Positions 53,691 through 63,003 of a DNA stretch of 64,000 nt are shown piece by piece. This stretch comes from Romeriopsis sp046049545 (GTDB lineage Bacteria; Cyanobacteriota; Cyanobacteriia; Leptolyngbyales; Leptolyngbyaceae). Within the stretch, counting starts at the first letter, position 1, and each line of letters starts with the position of its first letter. A program made the translations under genes and the position numbers. Under the pieces are notes generated by a model that ran no database searches, was not told the origin of the DNA, and saw nothing but the letters and a program-made list of their open reading frames with translations. Where the stretch lies: NCBI GenBank assembly GCA_046049545.1, contig JBJORF010000007.1, positions 1 through 64,000 of the forward strand, read 5' to 3'.

Positions 53691-53904
53691 GATCATATCC
53701 ATGGCAGAATTCTCGCAGTTTTGTGGCAGAATGTCCCCGAAAAGATCTGGTATTGTTTTGGTGCAAAGCATACCGATTAATCGAGGTAGCTGTTTTATCA
53801 ATTCATTTTTAGTAGAATTGGTTCTTCCTTAGTTTGGGTCTTGCCCCCTGGTTGGTTGATCAAAGCCGCGCCAGTCACCTGTTCACATATCCTGCAAATT
53901 CGAA

Positions 53905-55221
53905 ATGACCTTTAGTAATGCGTCAGACCCATCGTCACCCCAGGGAAACCCGATGTCTCAAGCGCCCAGTGAACGACAGCACTTGTCGATCGTTGAGCCT
54001 AGCGGGAGCCCATCCGGTGCCATGAATGATGGTGCAGCATCGGATCCTGACGCAAGCAACTGTTACGCAACGACCCCCGGAGAATATGACATGACTGGAG
54101 AAATTTTGCCGAGCAGTGTGGCCCGCATCAAGGTCATTGGTGTTGGCGGTAGTGGTGGCAACGCTGTGAACCGGATGATCTCCAGTGACATCTCAGGGGT
54201 CGAATTTTGGGCGATTAACACCGATGCCCAAGCCCTGACTAATTCCCAAGCCTCCCAGCGGCTCCAGCTCGGCCAGAAACTGACGCGGGGCCTCGGGGCA
54301 GGTGGCAACCCCTCGATCGGGCAGAAGGCCGCTGAGGAATCGCGCGAAGAGATTGCTGCTGCTTTGGCGAATACCGATCTCGTCTTCATCACCGCTGGCA
54401 TGGGCGGCGGGACGGGCACGGGGGCCGCTCCCGTGGTCGCCGAAGTCGCCAAGGAATTGGGCGCTTTGACCGTCGGGATCATCACCAAACCCTTCACCTT
54501 TGAAGGTCGTCGCCGTCAGAGCCAAGCCGATGAGGGCTTAGAAGCGCTGCGTAGCCGCGTCGATACCTTGATCGTGATCCCCAACGACAAACTGCTCTCC
54601 GTGGCCTCCGAGCAGACCACCATGCAGGATGCCTTCAAAATTGCCGATGATGTCCTGCGTCAGGGTGTGCAGGGCATCTCCGACATCATTACGATTCCGG
54701 GCTTGGTCAACGTTGACTTCGCGGACGTGCGCGCGGTCATGGCCGATGCCGGTTCCGCCTTGATGGGCATCGGCATTGGCTCCGGCAAATCACGGGCGCG
54801 GGAAGCGGCTTCGGCGGCAATTTCTTCGCCGCTCTTGGAAGCCTCGATCGATGGTGCCCGTGGAGTCGTGTTTAACATTACTGGCGGCATGGATCTAACC
54901 CTGCATGAAGTCAATGCCGCCGCTGAAATTATCTATGAAGTCGTGGATCCGAATGCCAATATTATTTTCGGTGCTGTAGTCGATGAGCGGCTCCAGGGCG
55001 AAATGCGGATCACGGTAATCGCCACGGGCTTCTCATCCGAATCTGCGGCGGCTAGCCGCCGGGAGAAGCGATCGCGCACTCAGCCGAGCTTGGGCAGCGG
55101 CAATGACCTGACGGCACCGCTATTCGAGCCGAAGAGCACCCCGGCACCGAAACCGAACAGCTTGCCCAACACTGGACTCGATATTCCCGATTTCTTGCAA
55201 CGTCGCCGTCAGAATCGGTAG
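53905..55221 (+). CDS. ftsZ: Cell division GTPase FtsZ
   Basis: 438 residues, ATG 53905. FtsZ polymerises at mid-cell as the scaffold of the divisome. The tubulin-signature loop GMGGGTGTGAAP, the nucleotide loop GVGGSGGNAVNRM and the T7 loop NVDFADVRAVM are intact. A variable N-terminal extension of about 70 residues (Ser/Pro-rich) precedes the core, as is common in cyanobacteria. The C-terminal tail DIPDFLQRRRQ is the conserved peptide that binds FtsA-like or SepF partners. Confidence 0.98.
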   Translation: MTFSNASDPSSPQGNPMSQAPSERQHLSIVEPSGSPSGAMNDGAASDPDASNCYATTPGEYDMTGEILPSSVARIKVIGVGGSGGNAVNRMISSDISGVEFWAINTDAQALTNSQASQRLQLGQKLTRGLGAGGNPSIGQKAAEESREEIAAALANTDLVFITAGMGGGTGTGAAPVVAEVAKELGALTVGIITKPFTFEGRRRQSQADEGLEALRSRVDTLIVIPNDKLLSVASEQTTMQDAFKIADDVLRQGVQGISDIITIPGLVNVDFADVRAVMADAGSALMGIGIGSGKSRAREAASAAISSPLLEASIDGARGVVFNITGGMDLTLHEVNAAAEIIYEVVDPNANIIFGAVVDERLQGEMRITVIATGFSSESAAASRREKRSRTQPSLGSGNDLTAPLFEPKSTPAPKPNSLPNTGLDIPDFLQRRRQNR

Positions 55222-55317
55222 GCTAGAGAAGTACGAAGATTGTGACCGCCGGGGTCGATTGCAGCTTGCATCGATTCCGGTTTTGTTTTGGGGCGGGCAA
55301 TGCTGTTTGGGGTGAGC

Positions 55318-55359
55318 GGTCGCAAACCACTGGTCGCAAACCACTAGTCGCAAACCACC
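55318..55359. repeat. 14-bp tandem repeat, 3 copies
   Basis: GGTCGCAAACCACT is repeated three times with one or two changes, between convergent ftsZ and argD. The repeat sits in the loop of an imperfect stem (GGGGTGAG near 55309-55316 with CTCACCC at 55361-55367), so it may be part of a transcription terminator. Confidence 0.88.
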
Positions 55360-55380
55360 ACTCACCCAATTTAACTGGCG

Positions 55381-56664
55381 CTATAGCAGCGCCGCCACTG
55401 CCTGCTCAAACCTTGCTACCGCCTGCTCCACTTCCGCCGCTGCGATCACCAACGGCGGCACAAAGCGCACCACCTTCGGCCCCGCTGGCACGAGCAGTAA
55501 CCCCAAATTCATCGCCGCTTTGACAATGTCGATCGCGCCAATGCTGCTATCCTCACCCAGCGCCACACCATTGATCAGCCCCCAGCCGCGCACTTGTTCG
55601 AGCACTTGGGGATACCGCGCCGCGACCTGCGTCAAACCCGCCCGCAACTGTTCACCGCGCACCTGGGCATTGGCCAGTAGATGATCGCGTTCGATCGTGC
55701 GGCAAACTGCCAACGCGACACCACAGACAAACGGATTGCCCCCAAAGGTGCTCGCATGATCCCCCGGCTGGAACACCGCACAATGAGACTTTGCTAGCAA
55801 TGCGCCGATCGGGATCCCCCCACCCAGTCCCTTTGCCGAGGTAAATACATCCGGCTCAATGCCTAGGGTTTGGTGGCCCCAGAGCTGACCGCTACGGCCC
55901 ATACCCACCTGAACTTCATCGATGATCAGTAAAATACCCGTCGCATCACAGATTTCACGAATCCGTTGGAAGTAAGCCCGATCGCCCGGATTCACCCCAC
56001 CTTCACCCTGCAAGGGCTCTAGCATGATCGCCGCCACTTGCTTTTGGGTTGCGTCTAATTCGGCGATCGTCGCTTCCAGCGCGGCAATGTCGTTGTAGGG
56101 CACGTAGGCAAAACCCGGCACCAAGGGATTGAAGTTTTGGTGGTACTTGGGTTGGCCCGTGGCGGTGACTGCGGCCAGGGTGCGCCCGTGGAAGCTTGCA
56201 TTCGCCGTAATAATCACCGGGTTCACAATGCCGCGCACCGTATGGGCATATTTCCGAGCCAGCTTGATCGCCCCCTCATTGGCTTCCGCCCCAGAATTGC
56301 AGAAGAAGACTTTATCCACACAGGAATGCGCCACTAACCAAGCTGCTAGCTCTCCCTGATTAGGAATGTAGTACAGATTAGACACATGGGCCAGGGTAGA
56401 CATTTGCTCAGTCACCGCCTGTACCATCGCCGGATGCGCGTGCCCCAAGGTACAAGTCGCGATTCCGGCCACACAGTCGAGGTATTCCTTGCCCCGATCG
56501 TCCCACACCAGACTCCCAGAACCGCGCACCAACGTCAGTGGAAAACGGCCATAGGTCGTCATCACATCCCGATCGAACTGACTGGTATCGTAGGGTGCAG
56601 TCGTCGAATTTGGTGTTTGCAGTGTTTGCGTCAAGGCTTCGGGACTAATCGTTTCGAGACTCAC
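55381..56664 (-). CDS. argD: Acetylornithine aminotransferase
   Basis: 427 residues, GTG start at 56664 supported by GAGGTAAAG about nine bases upstream. PLP enzyme of arginine synthesis converting N-acetylglutamate semialdehyde to N-acetylornithine. Class III signatures: NSGAEANEGAIKLAR, a metal/cofactor block LIIDEVQVGMGRSG, and the PLP Lys in TSAKGLGGGIPIGA. A GD-ASTFGGNP motif follows. ArgD, not GabT, is indicated by length and spacing. Confidence 0.95.
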   Translation of the reverse strand: MSLETISPEALTQTLQTPNSTTAPYDTSQFDRDVMTTYGRFPLTLVRGSGSLVWDDRGKEYLDCVAGIATCTLGHAHPAMVQAVTEQMSTLAHVSNLYYIPNQGELAAWLVAHSCVDKVFFCNSGAEANEGAIKLARKYAHTVRGIVNPVIITANASFHGRTLAAVTATGQPKYHQNFNPLVPGFAYVPYNDIAALEATIAELDATQKQVAAIMLEPLQGEGGVNPGDRAYFQRIREICDATGILLIIDEVQVGMGRSGQLWGHQTLGIEPDVFTSAKGLGGGIPIGALLAKSHCAVFQPGDHASTFGGNPFVCGVALAVCRTIERDHLLANAQVRGEQLRAGLTQVAARYPQVLEQVRGWGLINGVALGEDSSIGAIDIVKAAMNLGLLLVPAGPKVVRFVPPLVIAAAEVEQAVARFEQAVAALL

Positions 56665-56738
56665 AGCACTTTACCTCGCATCGGTTAAGTCTCCCAGTTT
56701 AGCGGAAAAACTTCGACCCCCGTGTGGTGGCAGCAAAT

Positions 56739-56948
56739 CTATCCCAATTTCAATGAATTCACAGGTACATCGTCCCAAGACTCAACCGTGCGAAGTCGAA
56801 CCTGCCAACCTGCCGCTTTTTGACTGGGGGTAAGCTTATCCAGAAAGGACTGATTACAATCCATTGCCTGCTTCTCATCAGAGCAAGCAATGCAGGCATA
56901 CATCAATCCCGCCGGATCAAGCTGCTCATTAATCCAAATTTGCGACAT
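56739..56948 (-). CDS. Small hypothetical protein
   Basis: 69 residues, ATG 56948 with a strong AGGAGGG about nine bases upstream. IWINEQLDPAGLMYACIACS then SFLDKLTPSQKAAGWQVRLR and SWDDVPVNSL are visible. Three Cys are present (residues about 19, 22, 31). The family is not recognised. The excellent ribosome binding site supports a real gene. Confidence 0.65.
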   Translation of the reverse strand: MSQIWINEQLDPAGLMYACIACSDEKQAMDCNQSFLDKLTPSQKAAGWQVRLRTVESWDDVPVNSLKLG

Positions 56949-57087
56949 TCAGCATCCCTCCTAACCCTAGACTCAATTTTTTTACGGGCACTGCCAAGGC
57001 AACTCAGCAAAAGCACCCACTCTGGATTTGATTATCCCACTGAAACCGCTGTAACTCCAACGTCCAACCGAAAACATTAAGCCTGAG

Positions 57088-57117
57088 AAAAGCCCCAAGA
57101 CTGGTTGATCTTGGGGC
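57088..57117 (-). terminator. Terminator of the sigma factor gene
   Basis: A 9-bp stem GCCCCAAGA/TCTTGGGGC (57092-57100 with 57109-57117) is followed on the minus strand by TTTTCTC. It lies about 35 bases after the sigma factor stop. Confidence 0.9.
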
Positions 57118-57152
57118 ATCCAGATTAAGGATCAATATTTTCGATTCGCTGA

Positions 57153-58346
57153 CTATCCAAGCCAAGATTTTAAACGTTCTGCCACCTGAGGGCGACGGAG
57201 TTTACGCATGGCCTTACTTTGGATCTGGCGCACCCGTTCACGGGAAAGATTAAACATCCCACCCACTTCCTCTAACGTACAGGGATGACTAGTAAGCAAT
57301 CCATAACGTAGTGAAATTACATCTTTTTCACGCTGAGTCAGAACATTACCAAGAACCTCCCAAACTTCCTGGCGCATCATCGATTCACTCATCTGCGTGT
57401 CCGGCGAATGATTGCTTAGATCCTCCAATAAGTCCAGCAGCTCAGTGTCTTCACCTTTACCCACACGGTGATTTAGTGAAAGCGATTGGCGACGAACCTG
57501 TTGGAGGTGACGTAGCTGTTCTACCGGAATCTCTAAGGCTTCAGCTAGCTCCTGTTCAGTTGGATTACGCTTTAATGTACGCTTGAGATCCCGCTGTAGT
57601 CGTTTGAGTTTGTTGAGTTTTTCAACGACATGGATCGGTAGGCGGATTGTCCGCGCATCGTTGGCAATTGTGCGAGTAATACCTTGTCTGATCCACCAGT
57701 AGGCATAGGTAGAAAACTTATAACCCTTATCTGGATCAAATTTCTCTGTAGCACGGTGTAAGCCTAACGCACCCTCTTGAATCAAATCCAGAAAAGGCAC
57801 GCCCCGATTTAGGTAACGCTTTGCGATTGAGACAACCAACCGCAAATTCGATCGCACCATTTTTCGTTTAGCGGTATTCCCTAAATGGAGTTTCTGGGCA
57901 AATTGTTTTTCTGTTAATTTGAAATGGGTTGCTAAAACTGTATCTGTCGGTTCAACACCAGTTGCTTCAGTTATCTCTGCTTTAACGGTATCAACCTGCA
58001 CCAGAAACTTGATACAACGGGCAAGTTCAATTTCTTCATCTGCTTTCAATAATGGATAGCGGGCCATGTCTTTGAAAAATGCCCCAATTGCATCATCTGC
58101 TCCTGAACGACTATAGCCACTGACTGCACCACCCGGTAAATCTGCCGTAGACTCATCAATTTCTAAGTCCTCTTCCTCGGATTGTTCGTTATCCAGAGGT
58201 TCCAGTTCAATCAAGATATCTTGGTCAGGGTCTTTATTTTCAACAAGGACAGTGGCTAAATTCGATTTTTTAGATGTTTTGGCTTTGGCCAATGTAGCGG
58301 TTGCCGTTTTGGCTTGCGAACGACTCTTATTGGTGGTTGTGCTCAT
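57153..58346 (-). CDS. RpoD-family sigma factor (probably group 2)
   Basis: 397 residues, ATG 58346. N-terminal acidic Ser/Thr-rich part (about 1-75), then region 1.2 (DDAIGAFFKDMARYPLL), region 2 (FLDLIQEGALGLHRATEKFD, then YKFSTYAYWWIRQGITR), region 3 and region 4 (REKDVISLRYGL, RERVRQIQSKAMRKLRR). It recognises a -10 of the sigma70 type. Missing region 1.1 features and length point to the nonessential group 2 (SigB-E type) rather than the primary SigA; I cannot name the member. The DNA here looks more AT-rich than its neighbours. Confidence 0.93.
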   Translation of the reverse strand: MSTTTNKSRSQAKTATATLAKAKTSKKSNLATVLVENKDPDQDILIELEPLDNEQSEEEDLEIDESTADLPGGAVSGYSRSGADDAIGAFFKDMARYPLLKADEEIELARCIKFLVQVDTVKAEITEATGVEPTDTVLATHFKLTEKQFAQKLHLGNTAKRKMVRSNLRLVVSIAKRYLNRGVPFLDLIQEGALGLHRATEKFDPDKGYKFSTYAYWWIRQGITRTIANDARTIRLPIHVVEKLNKLKRLQRDLKRTLKRNPTEQELAEALEIPVEQLRHLQQVRRQSLSLNHRVGKGEDTELLDLLEDLSNHSPDTQMSESMMRQEVWEVLGNVLTQREKDVISLRYGLLTSHPCTLEEVGGMFNLSRERVRQIQSKAMRKLRRPQVAERLKSWLG

Positions 58347-58973
58347 TCGATCGCCTCCAGAAATTGCAACTTACTAAAAATACATTGATAGAACTGACCG
58401 TTTTAGCGATGCCAATGACCGTAGCAGTAATTGAAGAACTGGCGTTGTTAACGAATCGAGTCACCCTGGTGAGACAGCGTTTTGGGTGAATCTGTTTCGG
58501 CTAAATCTAATGAATCGGTTATACAATGCAACGATCGTAGACTAAATTACAAAGAACGTGGTGTGATTTGTAACGAAACGATTGATAAGTCAACAATTGA
58601 TCAAATTATCTGTGGCCTTGGGCTCGCTGAAATTGAGTTTCTAGCCTCAGTTTTGCCAAGATTGATGCATTTAGTCGTCATCTCCCTGAATAGAGCAGTC
58701 AATCAGTCAAAGGTTGAACAGCAGAAGCAATCCCCACTATCCAAGCCGATTGGATCAAAGCGGCATTTCTGCCGGAATTGAGGGTAAATCAAGATTTACT
58801 GACTAATTTTTTCTATCACTATTTATTTGGTCAATGATTTTTGTGAAGGTTTTCTTAAGGATTAAGTTGAAATGAATACAGACGATCGCTGCTAAAATTC
58901 ACGGTTGCCCCATTGCTCCAGTATGATTCATAACGAATTCTGATCAATGCAATGACAACCAGCGGTGGGCCTG
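58347..58973. other. Intergenic gap of about 627 bp, AT-rich
   Basis: The gap lies between divergent sigma factor and priA genes. A forward open frame (58482-58781) has no ATG, no ribosome binding site and no family likeness, so I do not call it. The gap should contain the sigma factor promoter. A TAAAAT at 58893-58898 could be a -10 box for priA, but the nearest TTGAAA is 20 bp away, too far for a normal promoter. Confidence 0.5.
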
Positions 58974-61448
58974 ATGCCAACTCCACAACCCCTTGAGCTA
59001 ACCCTTGAATCGTCGGTTGAAATCGTCCAGTGGGTGCAGGTTTTGGTCGATTCGCCGGGGGCGCAGGGCAGCTATACCTATGCTGTGCCAGCGGAGATCA
59101 CGGTGCAGGTTGGTGACATTCTGACAGTGCCATTTGGGACACAGCAGGTCGGTGGGATTGCGCTAGGTGTGATGGCCCAGTTACCAGCGGATTTGGATCC
59201 AAGGCAAATTAAGCGGATCGAGGGGGTGACGCGATCGGCATTCTTTCCACCCAGCTATTGGCCATTGCTCGATCGGGTGGCAATCCAGTATCATGCGCCG
59301 CTGATGCAGGTGATTCGGACTGCGCTGCCGCCGGGGTTACTGGCAAAGTCCCAGCGCCGGGTGCGATTAGTCTCGCGGGATCTGCCCTCGGGAGCTGATT
59401 TGGCGGCATTGATCTCACCCCCAGCCCAAAACCTACTCAACCTACTCCAACGGAGTAAGAGCGGCGATTATGCTTGGCAATTTCTCCAGCGTCAGAAGCT
59501 CAAGGGTTTGAGCAAAACGGTACGGGAATTGACGCAGTTGGGTTTGGTCGAGACCGTTTGGGAGCCGCCCCAAGGGGTGAAGCCGAAGCAGCAGCAGTCA
59601 GTAACGTTGGTGCAGAGCGATCCGATGGGGCTCACCGATCGTCAGCAAGCGGTCTGGGACATCCTTAAGCGGCGGGGCGGGGAGATGTGGTTAACGGAGT
59701 TGTTGCAGGTTTCCCATGCCAGTTCGTCGGTGGTGAAGGCGCTGGAAACGAAGGGTTATGTCGTGATCGCGGCGCAGGAGGTGCTGCGATCGGAGCAGCA
59801 CTTAGTTGCCGCTGACCAAGCGAAGGCGGTCACCCCGGATCAGCAAGCAGCCCTGGATCGGATTCAAAACTTGACGGGCTACGCGGAAGTGCTACTCCAT
59901 GGCGTGACGGGTTCGGGGAAAACGGAGGTTTATCTTCAGGCGATCGCGCCGCTGTTAGCTGCGGGAAAATCGGCGCTGGTGCTGGTGCCGGAGATTGGCC
60001 TTACGCCGCAGTTGACCGATCGGTTTCGGGCGCGGTTCGGCGATCGGGTTTGCGTTTATCACAGTGCCCTTTCCGAAGGTGAACGCTATGATACCTGGCG
60101 ACAAATGCTGACGGGGGAAGCGCAGGTGGTGATTGGGACCCGATCGGCGGTGTTTGCGCCGCTGCATCATTTGGGTTTGATTGTGCTCGATGAAGAGCAT
60201 GATGCCAGCTTCAAGCAAGATCAGCCCGCGCCTTGCTACCACGCCCGCACCGTGGCCCAATGGCGATCTCAGTTGGAAGATTGCCCGCTAATTCTCGGTT
60301 CGGCGACTCCGGCGCTGGAATCCTGGCAGCGTTTGCGGCACAGTGATCAGCCCAATTTCCATTACCTCAGTCTGCCCGAACGGGTGGGCGCGAAAGGCAT
60401 GCCGCCAATTAGCGTGGTGGATATGCGGCAGGAATTGATCGGGGGGAATCGATCGATGTTTAGTCGATCGTTGCAGCAGTCGATTCGGGAACTGCAAACC
60501 CAAGGCCAGCAGGGGATCTTGTTCATTCATCGGCGGGGCTTTAGCACCCATGTGTCCTGTCGTAGTTGTGGCTTTGTGATTGAATGTCCCCATTGCGATG
60601 TGTCGCTGTCGCACCATTTGCCCCATCCGGAGGCTCAGCCGTTGCTGCGCTGTCACTATTGTGGCCACAGTCAAGGCCAGCCCGATCGCTGTCCGAGCTG
60701 TGATTCGCCCTATTTCAAGCATTTTGGCAGTGGGACGCAGAAAGTCACCCAGGAGCTGAAGCGGCTGTTCCCCGAGCTGCGGCTGTTGCGGTTTGATAGC
60801 GATACGACGCGGACGAAAGGCTCCCACCGCGCCTTGCTGAATCAATTTGCCCAAGGTGAGGCGGATCTGCTGGTGGGCACGCAAATGCTGACGAAGGGCA
60901 TCGATCTGCCCCAGGTGACGTTGGTGGCGATCGTCTCTGCCGATGGGGTCTTACATCTTCAGGACTTTCGGGCCAGTGAGCGGGCGTTTCAGACCTTGCT
61001 CCAGGTCGCGGGTCGCGCGGGTCGGGGCGATCAGCCGGGGAAAGTGATTTTGCAGACCTATACACCAGAGCATCCCGTTGTTGAAGCCGTGGTGAAGCAG
61101 GACTACGCCGCCTTTGCTGCAACGGAACTGGATCTGCGGGAAATGCTGGAATATCCGCCCTATGGTCGATTGGTGCTGTTGCGATTCAGCGGGCCGGAAC
61201 TGGAAGCCGTCGAACGTGCTGCCACCAAAGTTGCCGCCATTCTCGCCGCCCAGGAAAACCCCCAATACCAAATCCTCGGCCCCGCTCCCGCCGCAATTAC
61301 CCGCGTTGCCCGGCGTTATCGTTGGCAAATTCTGTTGAAATTCCCATTAGATTCAGCATTAGCAATACCATCGATCGAACGATTACGTTCCGCTTGTGGA
61401 AATGGCGTACATTGCTCGATCGATGTTGATCCGATGACGATTTTGTAA
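58974..61448 (+). CDS. priA: Primosomal helicase PriA
   Basis: 824 residues from ATG 58974 (GTG at 58965 would add three). PriA restarts collapsed replication forks. A DNA-binding domain (about 20-110, YTYAVPAEITVQVGD, VPFGTQQVGGIALG) precedes the helicase: Walker A LHGVTGSGKTEVY, Walker B VLDEEHDASF, and eight Cys of the two zinc clusters (CRSCGFVIECPHC and CHYCGH with CPSC). VAGRAGRGDQPGKVILQTY is motif VI. The last 26 codons and stop are part of an 81-bp tandem duplication. Confidence 0.97.
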   Translation: MPTPQPLELTLESSVEIVQWVQVLVDSPGAQGSYTYAVPAEITVQVGDILTVPFGTQQVGGIALGVMAQLPADLDPRQIKRIEGVTRSAFFPPSYWPLLDRVAIQYHAPLMQVIRTALPPGLLAKSQRRVRLVSRDLPSGADLAALISPPAQNLLNLLQRSKSGDYAWQFLQRQKLKGLSKTVRELTQLGLVETVWEPPQGVKPKQQQSVTLVQSDPMGLTDRQQAVWDILKRRGGEMWLTELLQVSHASSSVVKALETKGYVVIAAQEVLRSEQHLVAADQAKAVTPDQQAALDRIQNLTGYAEVLLHGVTGSGKTEVYLQAIAPLLAAGKSALVLVPEIGLTPQLTDRFRARFGDRVCVYHSALSEGERYDTWRQMLTGEAQVVIGTRSAVFAPLHHLGLIVLDEEHDASFKQDQPAPCYHARTVAQWRSQLEDCPLILGSATPALESWQRLRHSDQPNFHYLSLPERVGAKGMPPISVVDMRQELIGGNRSMFSRSLQQSIRELQTQGQQGILFIHRRGFSTHVSCRSCGFVIECPHCDVSLSHHLPHPEAQPLLRCHYCGHSQGQPDRCPSCDSPYFKHFGSGTQKVTQELKRLFPELRLLRFDSDTTRTKGSHRALLNQFAQGEADLLVGTQMLTKGIDLPQVTLVAIVSADGVLHLQDFRASERAFQTLLQVAGRAGRGDQPGKVILQTYTPEHPVVEAVVKQDYAAFAATELDLREMLEYPPYGRLVLLRFSGPELEAVERAATKVAAILAAQENPQYQILGPAPAAITRVARRYRWQILLKFPLDSALAIPSIERLRSACGNGVHCSIDVDPMTIL

Positions 61449-61532
61449 ACGTCGATCGAACGATTACGTTCCGCTTGTGGAAATGGCGTACATTGTTCGA
61501 TCTATGTCGATCCGATGACGATTTTGTAAACG
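61371..61532. repeat. 81-bp tandem duplication including the priA 3' end
   Basis: Copy 1 (61371-61451) holds the last 26 codons and stop of priA plus three bases; copy 2 (61452-61532) repeats it with only three substitutions. Copy 2 begins right after the stop and is outside the coding frame. Its near identity suggests a recent event. Confidence 0.97.
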
Positions 61533-61588
61533 ATCATCGATCACGCGTAGGTTGGGTGCAGCAACGCGTAACCCAACAACCCCAGACA

Positions 61589-62677
61589 TCAATCCCCCGG
61601 CGGCAAAATCAGCATCGCATCCCCAAACGAGAAAAACCGATATTCCTCCCGAATCGCCTCCGCATACAAATCCAACAACCGCACCCGTCCAATCAACGCA
61701 CTCACCAACATCATCAAACTCGATTTCGGCAGGTGGAAATTGGTGATCAACCCATCCACCACGCGCCACTCATAGCCCGGATAGATAAACATCGAAGTCT
61801 TGCCGCAGAACGGTCGCAGTTCCCCCCCATGGGCCTGCGCTGCGCCTTCCAAAGATCGTACCGTCGTCGTCCCCACCGCAAACACCCGTCCCCCCGCCGC
61901 TTTTGTGCGCTGAATCAATTCCACGATCGTGGAATCCACCTCAATCCATTCACCATGCATCTGATGCGCTGTAATGTCTTCGCTCTCCACGGGCCGAAAG
62001 GTGCCGACCCCCACATGCAAGGTCACAAAGCCGCGACTTACCCCCATGCGATCGAGCCGCTCCAACAGCTCCGGCGTGAAATGCAATCCCGCCGTTGGCG
62101 CAGCAGCGGATCCGTCACGATCGGCATAGACTGTCTGATACTGATCCGGCGTTGAAGTGCTGGCATCGATGTAGGGTGGCAGGGGCATTGAGCCAAAGCG
62201 ATCGATCACCTCCAGCAACGATCGGCCCTCAGTCACCTGGAATTGCAGCAAACGCCCGCCAGTTGCTTCATCCCGATCGCAAATAGTCGCGTGCAGTTCG
62301 CCATTCGGTGCGGTCTCGCCCAGGGGAACAAATGCGATCGTGGCACCGGGCTGGAGCCGTTTTCCAGGTTTGACGAGGGCTAGCCATTGATTAAATCCCG
62401 TCTCTTCCAGCAGCAGCACTTCCACCTTGGCACCGCCGCCGATCTTCTGACCTTGGAGCCGCGCCGGGATGACTTTGGTATTATTTAGCACCAGTAGATC
62501 GCCGGATCGGAGCAAACTGGGCAAATCCCGAAAGTGCCGATGCTGATGCGCATTAGGTTCAATCACCAGCAAACGCGAACTATCCCTTGGTGTGAGGGGA
62601 TTCTGAGCGATGCGATCGGGTGGCAGATCGTAGTCGTAGGCGCTCAATTGGCGATCGGTGAGGAAGTCAGCACTCAT
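61589..62677 (-). CDS. queA: tRNA preQ1 ribosyltransferase-isomerase QueA
   Basis: 362 residues from ATG 62677. QueA transfers the ribosyl part of SAM to preQ1 in tRNA, giving epoxyqueuosine. YDYDLPPDRIAQNPLTPRDS at the start, VLNNTKVIPARL, then AAPTAGLHFTPEL and LHVGVGTFRPVESEDITAHQ are QueA signatures. An in-frame upstream extension of 17 codons is not conserved-looking. Confidence 0.97.
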   Translation of the reverse strand: MSADFLTDRQLSAYDYDLPPDRIAQNPLTPRDSSRLLVIEPNAHQHRHFRDLPSLLRSGDLLVLNNTKVIPARLQGQKIGGGAKVEVLLLEETGFNQWLALVKPGKRLQPGATIAFVPLGETAPNGELHATICDRDEATGGRLLQFQVTEGRSLLEVIDRFGSMPLPPYIDASTSTPDQYQTVYADRDGSAAAPTAGLHFTPELLERLDRMGVSRGFVTLHVGVGTFRPVESEDITAHQMHGEWIEVDSTIVELIQRTKAAGGRVFAVGTTTVRSLEGAAQAHGGELRPFCGKTSMFIYPGYEWRVVDGLITNFHLPKSSLMMLVSALIGRVRLLDLYAEAIREEYRFFSFGDAMLILPPGD

Positions 62678-62874
62678 GGTCGGGGGAAATCGTGGCAGAT
62701 TCAGTCCATTCAAAATCTTGGCATTCACCAGAGATCGTTTAGAATTATTACAGGAGATTTGCGTTGTTTAACATTGAATGTCGCAACGTTGAGGGATGCT
62801 CTAGGTTGCAAGCACTGCCCCATCGGGATTTGACGTTTAGATACCGAATTTGGGTAACATCCCGCCTGATCTCT

Positions 62875-62887
62875 GGGGGCTTCCCCC
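62875..62887. repeat. Short G-run/C-run hairpin
   Basis: GGGGGCTTCCCCC forms a 5-bp GC hairpin. A second hairpin CCAGGG/CCCTGG lies at 62972-62988, about 15 bases before the start at 63004, where it could mask the ribosome binding region. No gene is seen in 62678-63003. Confidence 0.5.
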
Positions 62888-63003
62888 TATGTCATTGGGG
62901 TCTAGAAGACCGATGATCATTAACAGATTCAGTAATTTTTTAAAAACCATGTTTTGATCGTTCCTTCAGTGCCAGGGGTTTTCCCTGGTTGAGTGTGGCC
63001 AAG

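Noticed and set aside
53691..53904. Small gene between ftsQ and ftsZ
   Set aside because: Only short frames without ribosome sites; probably leader and promoter of ftsZ.
58482..58781. 99-codon plus-strand frame before priA
   Set aside because: No ATG or ribosome binding site and it covers the expected promoter region of the sigma factor.
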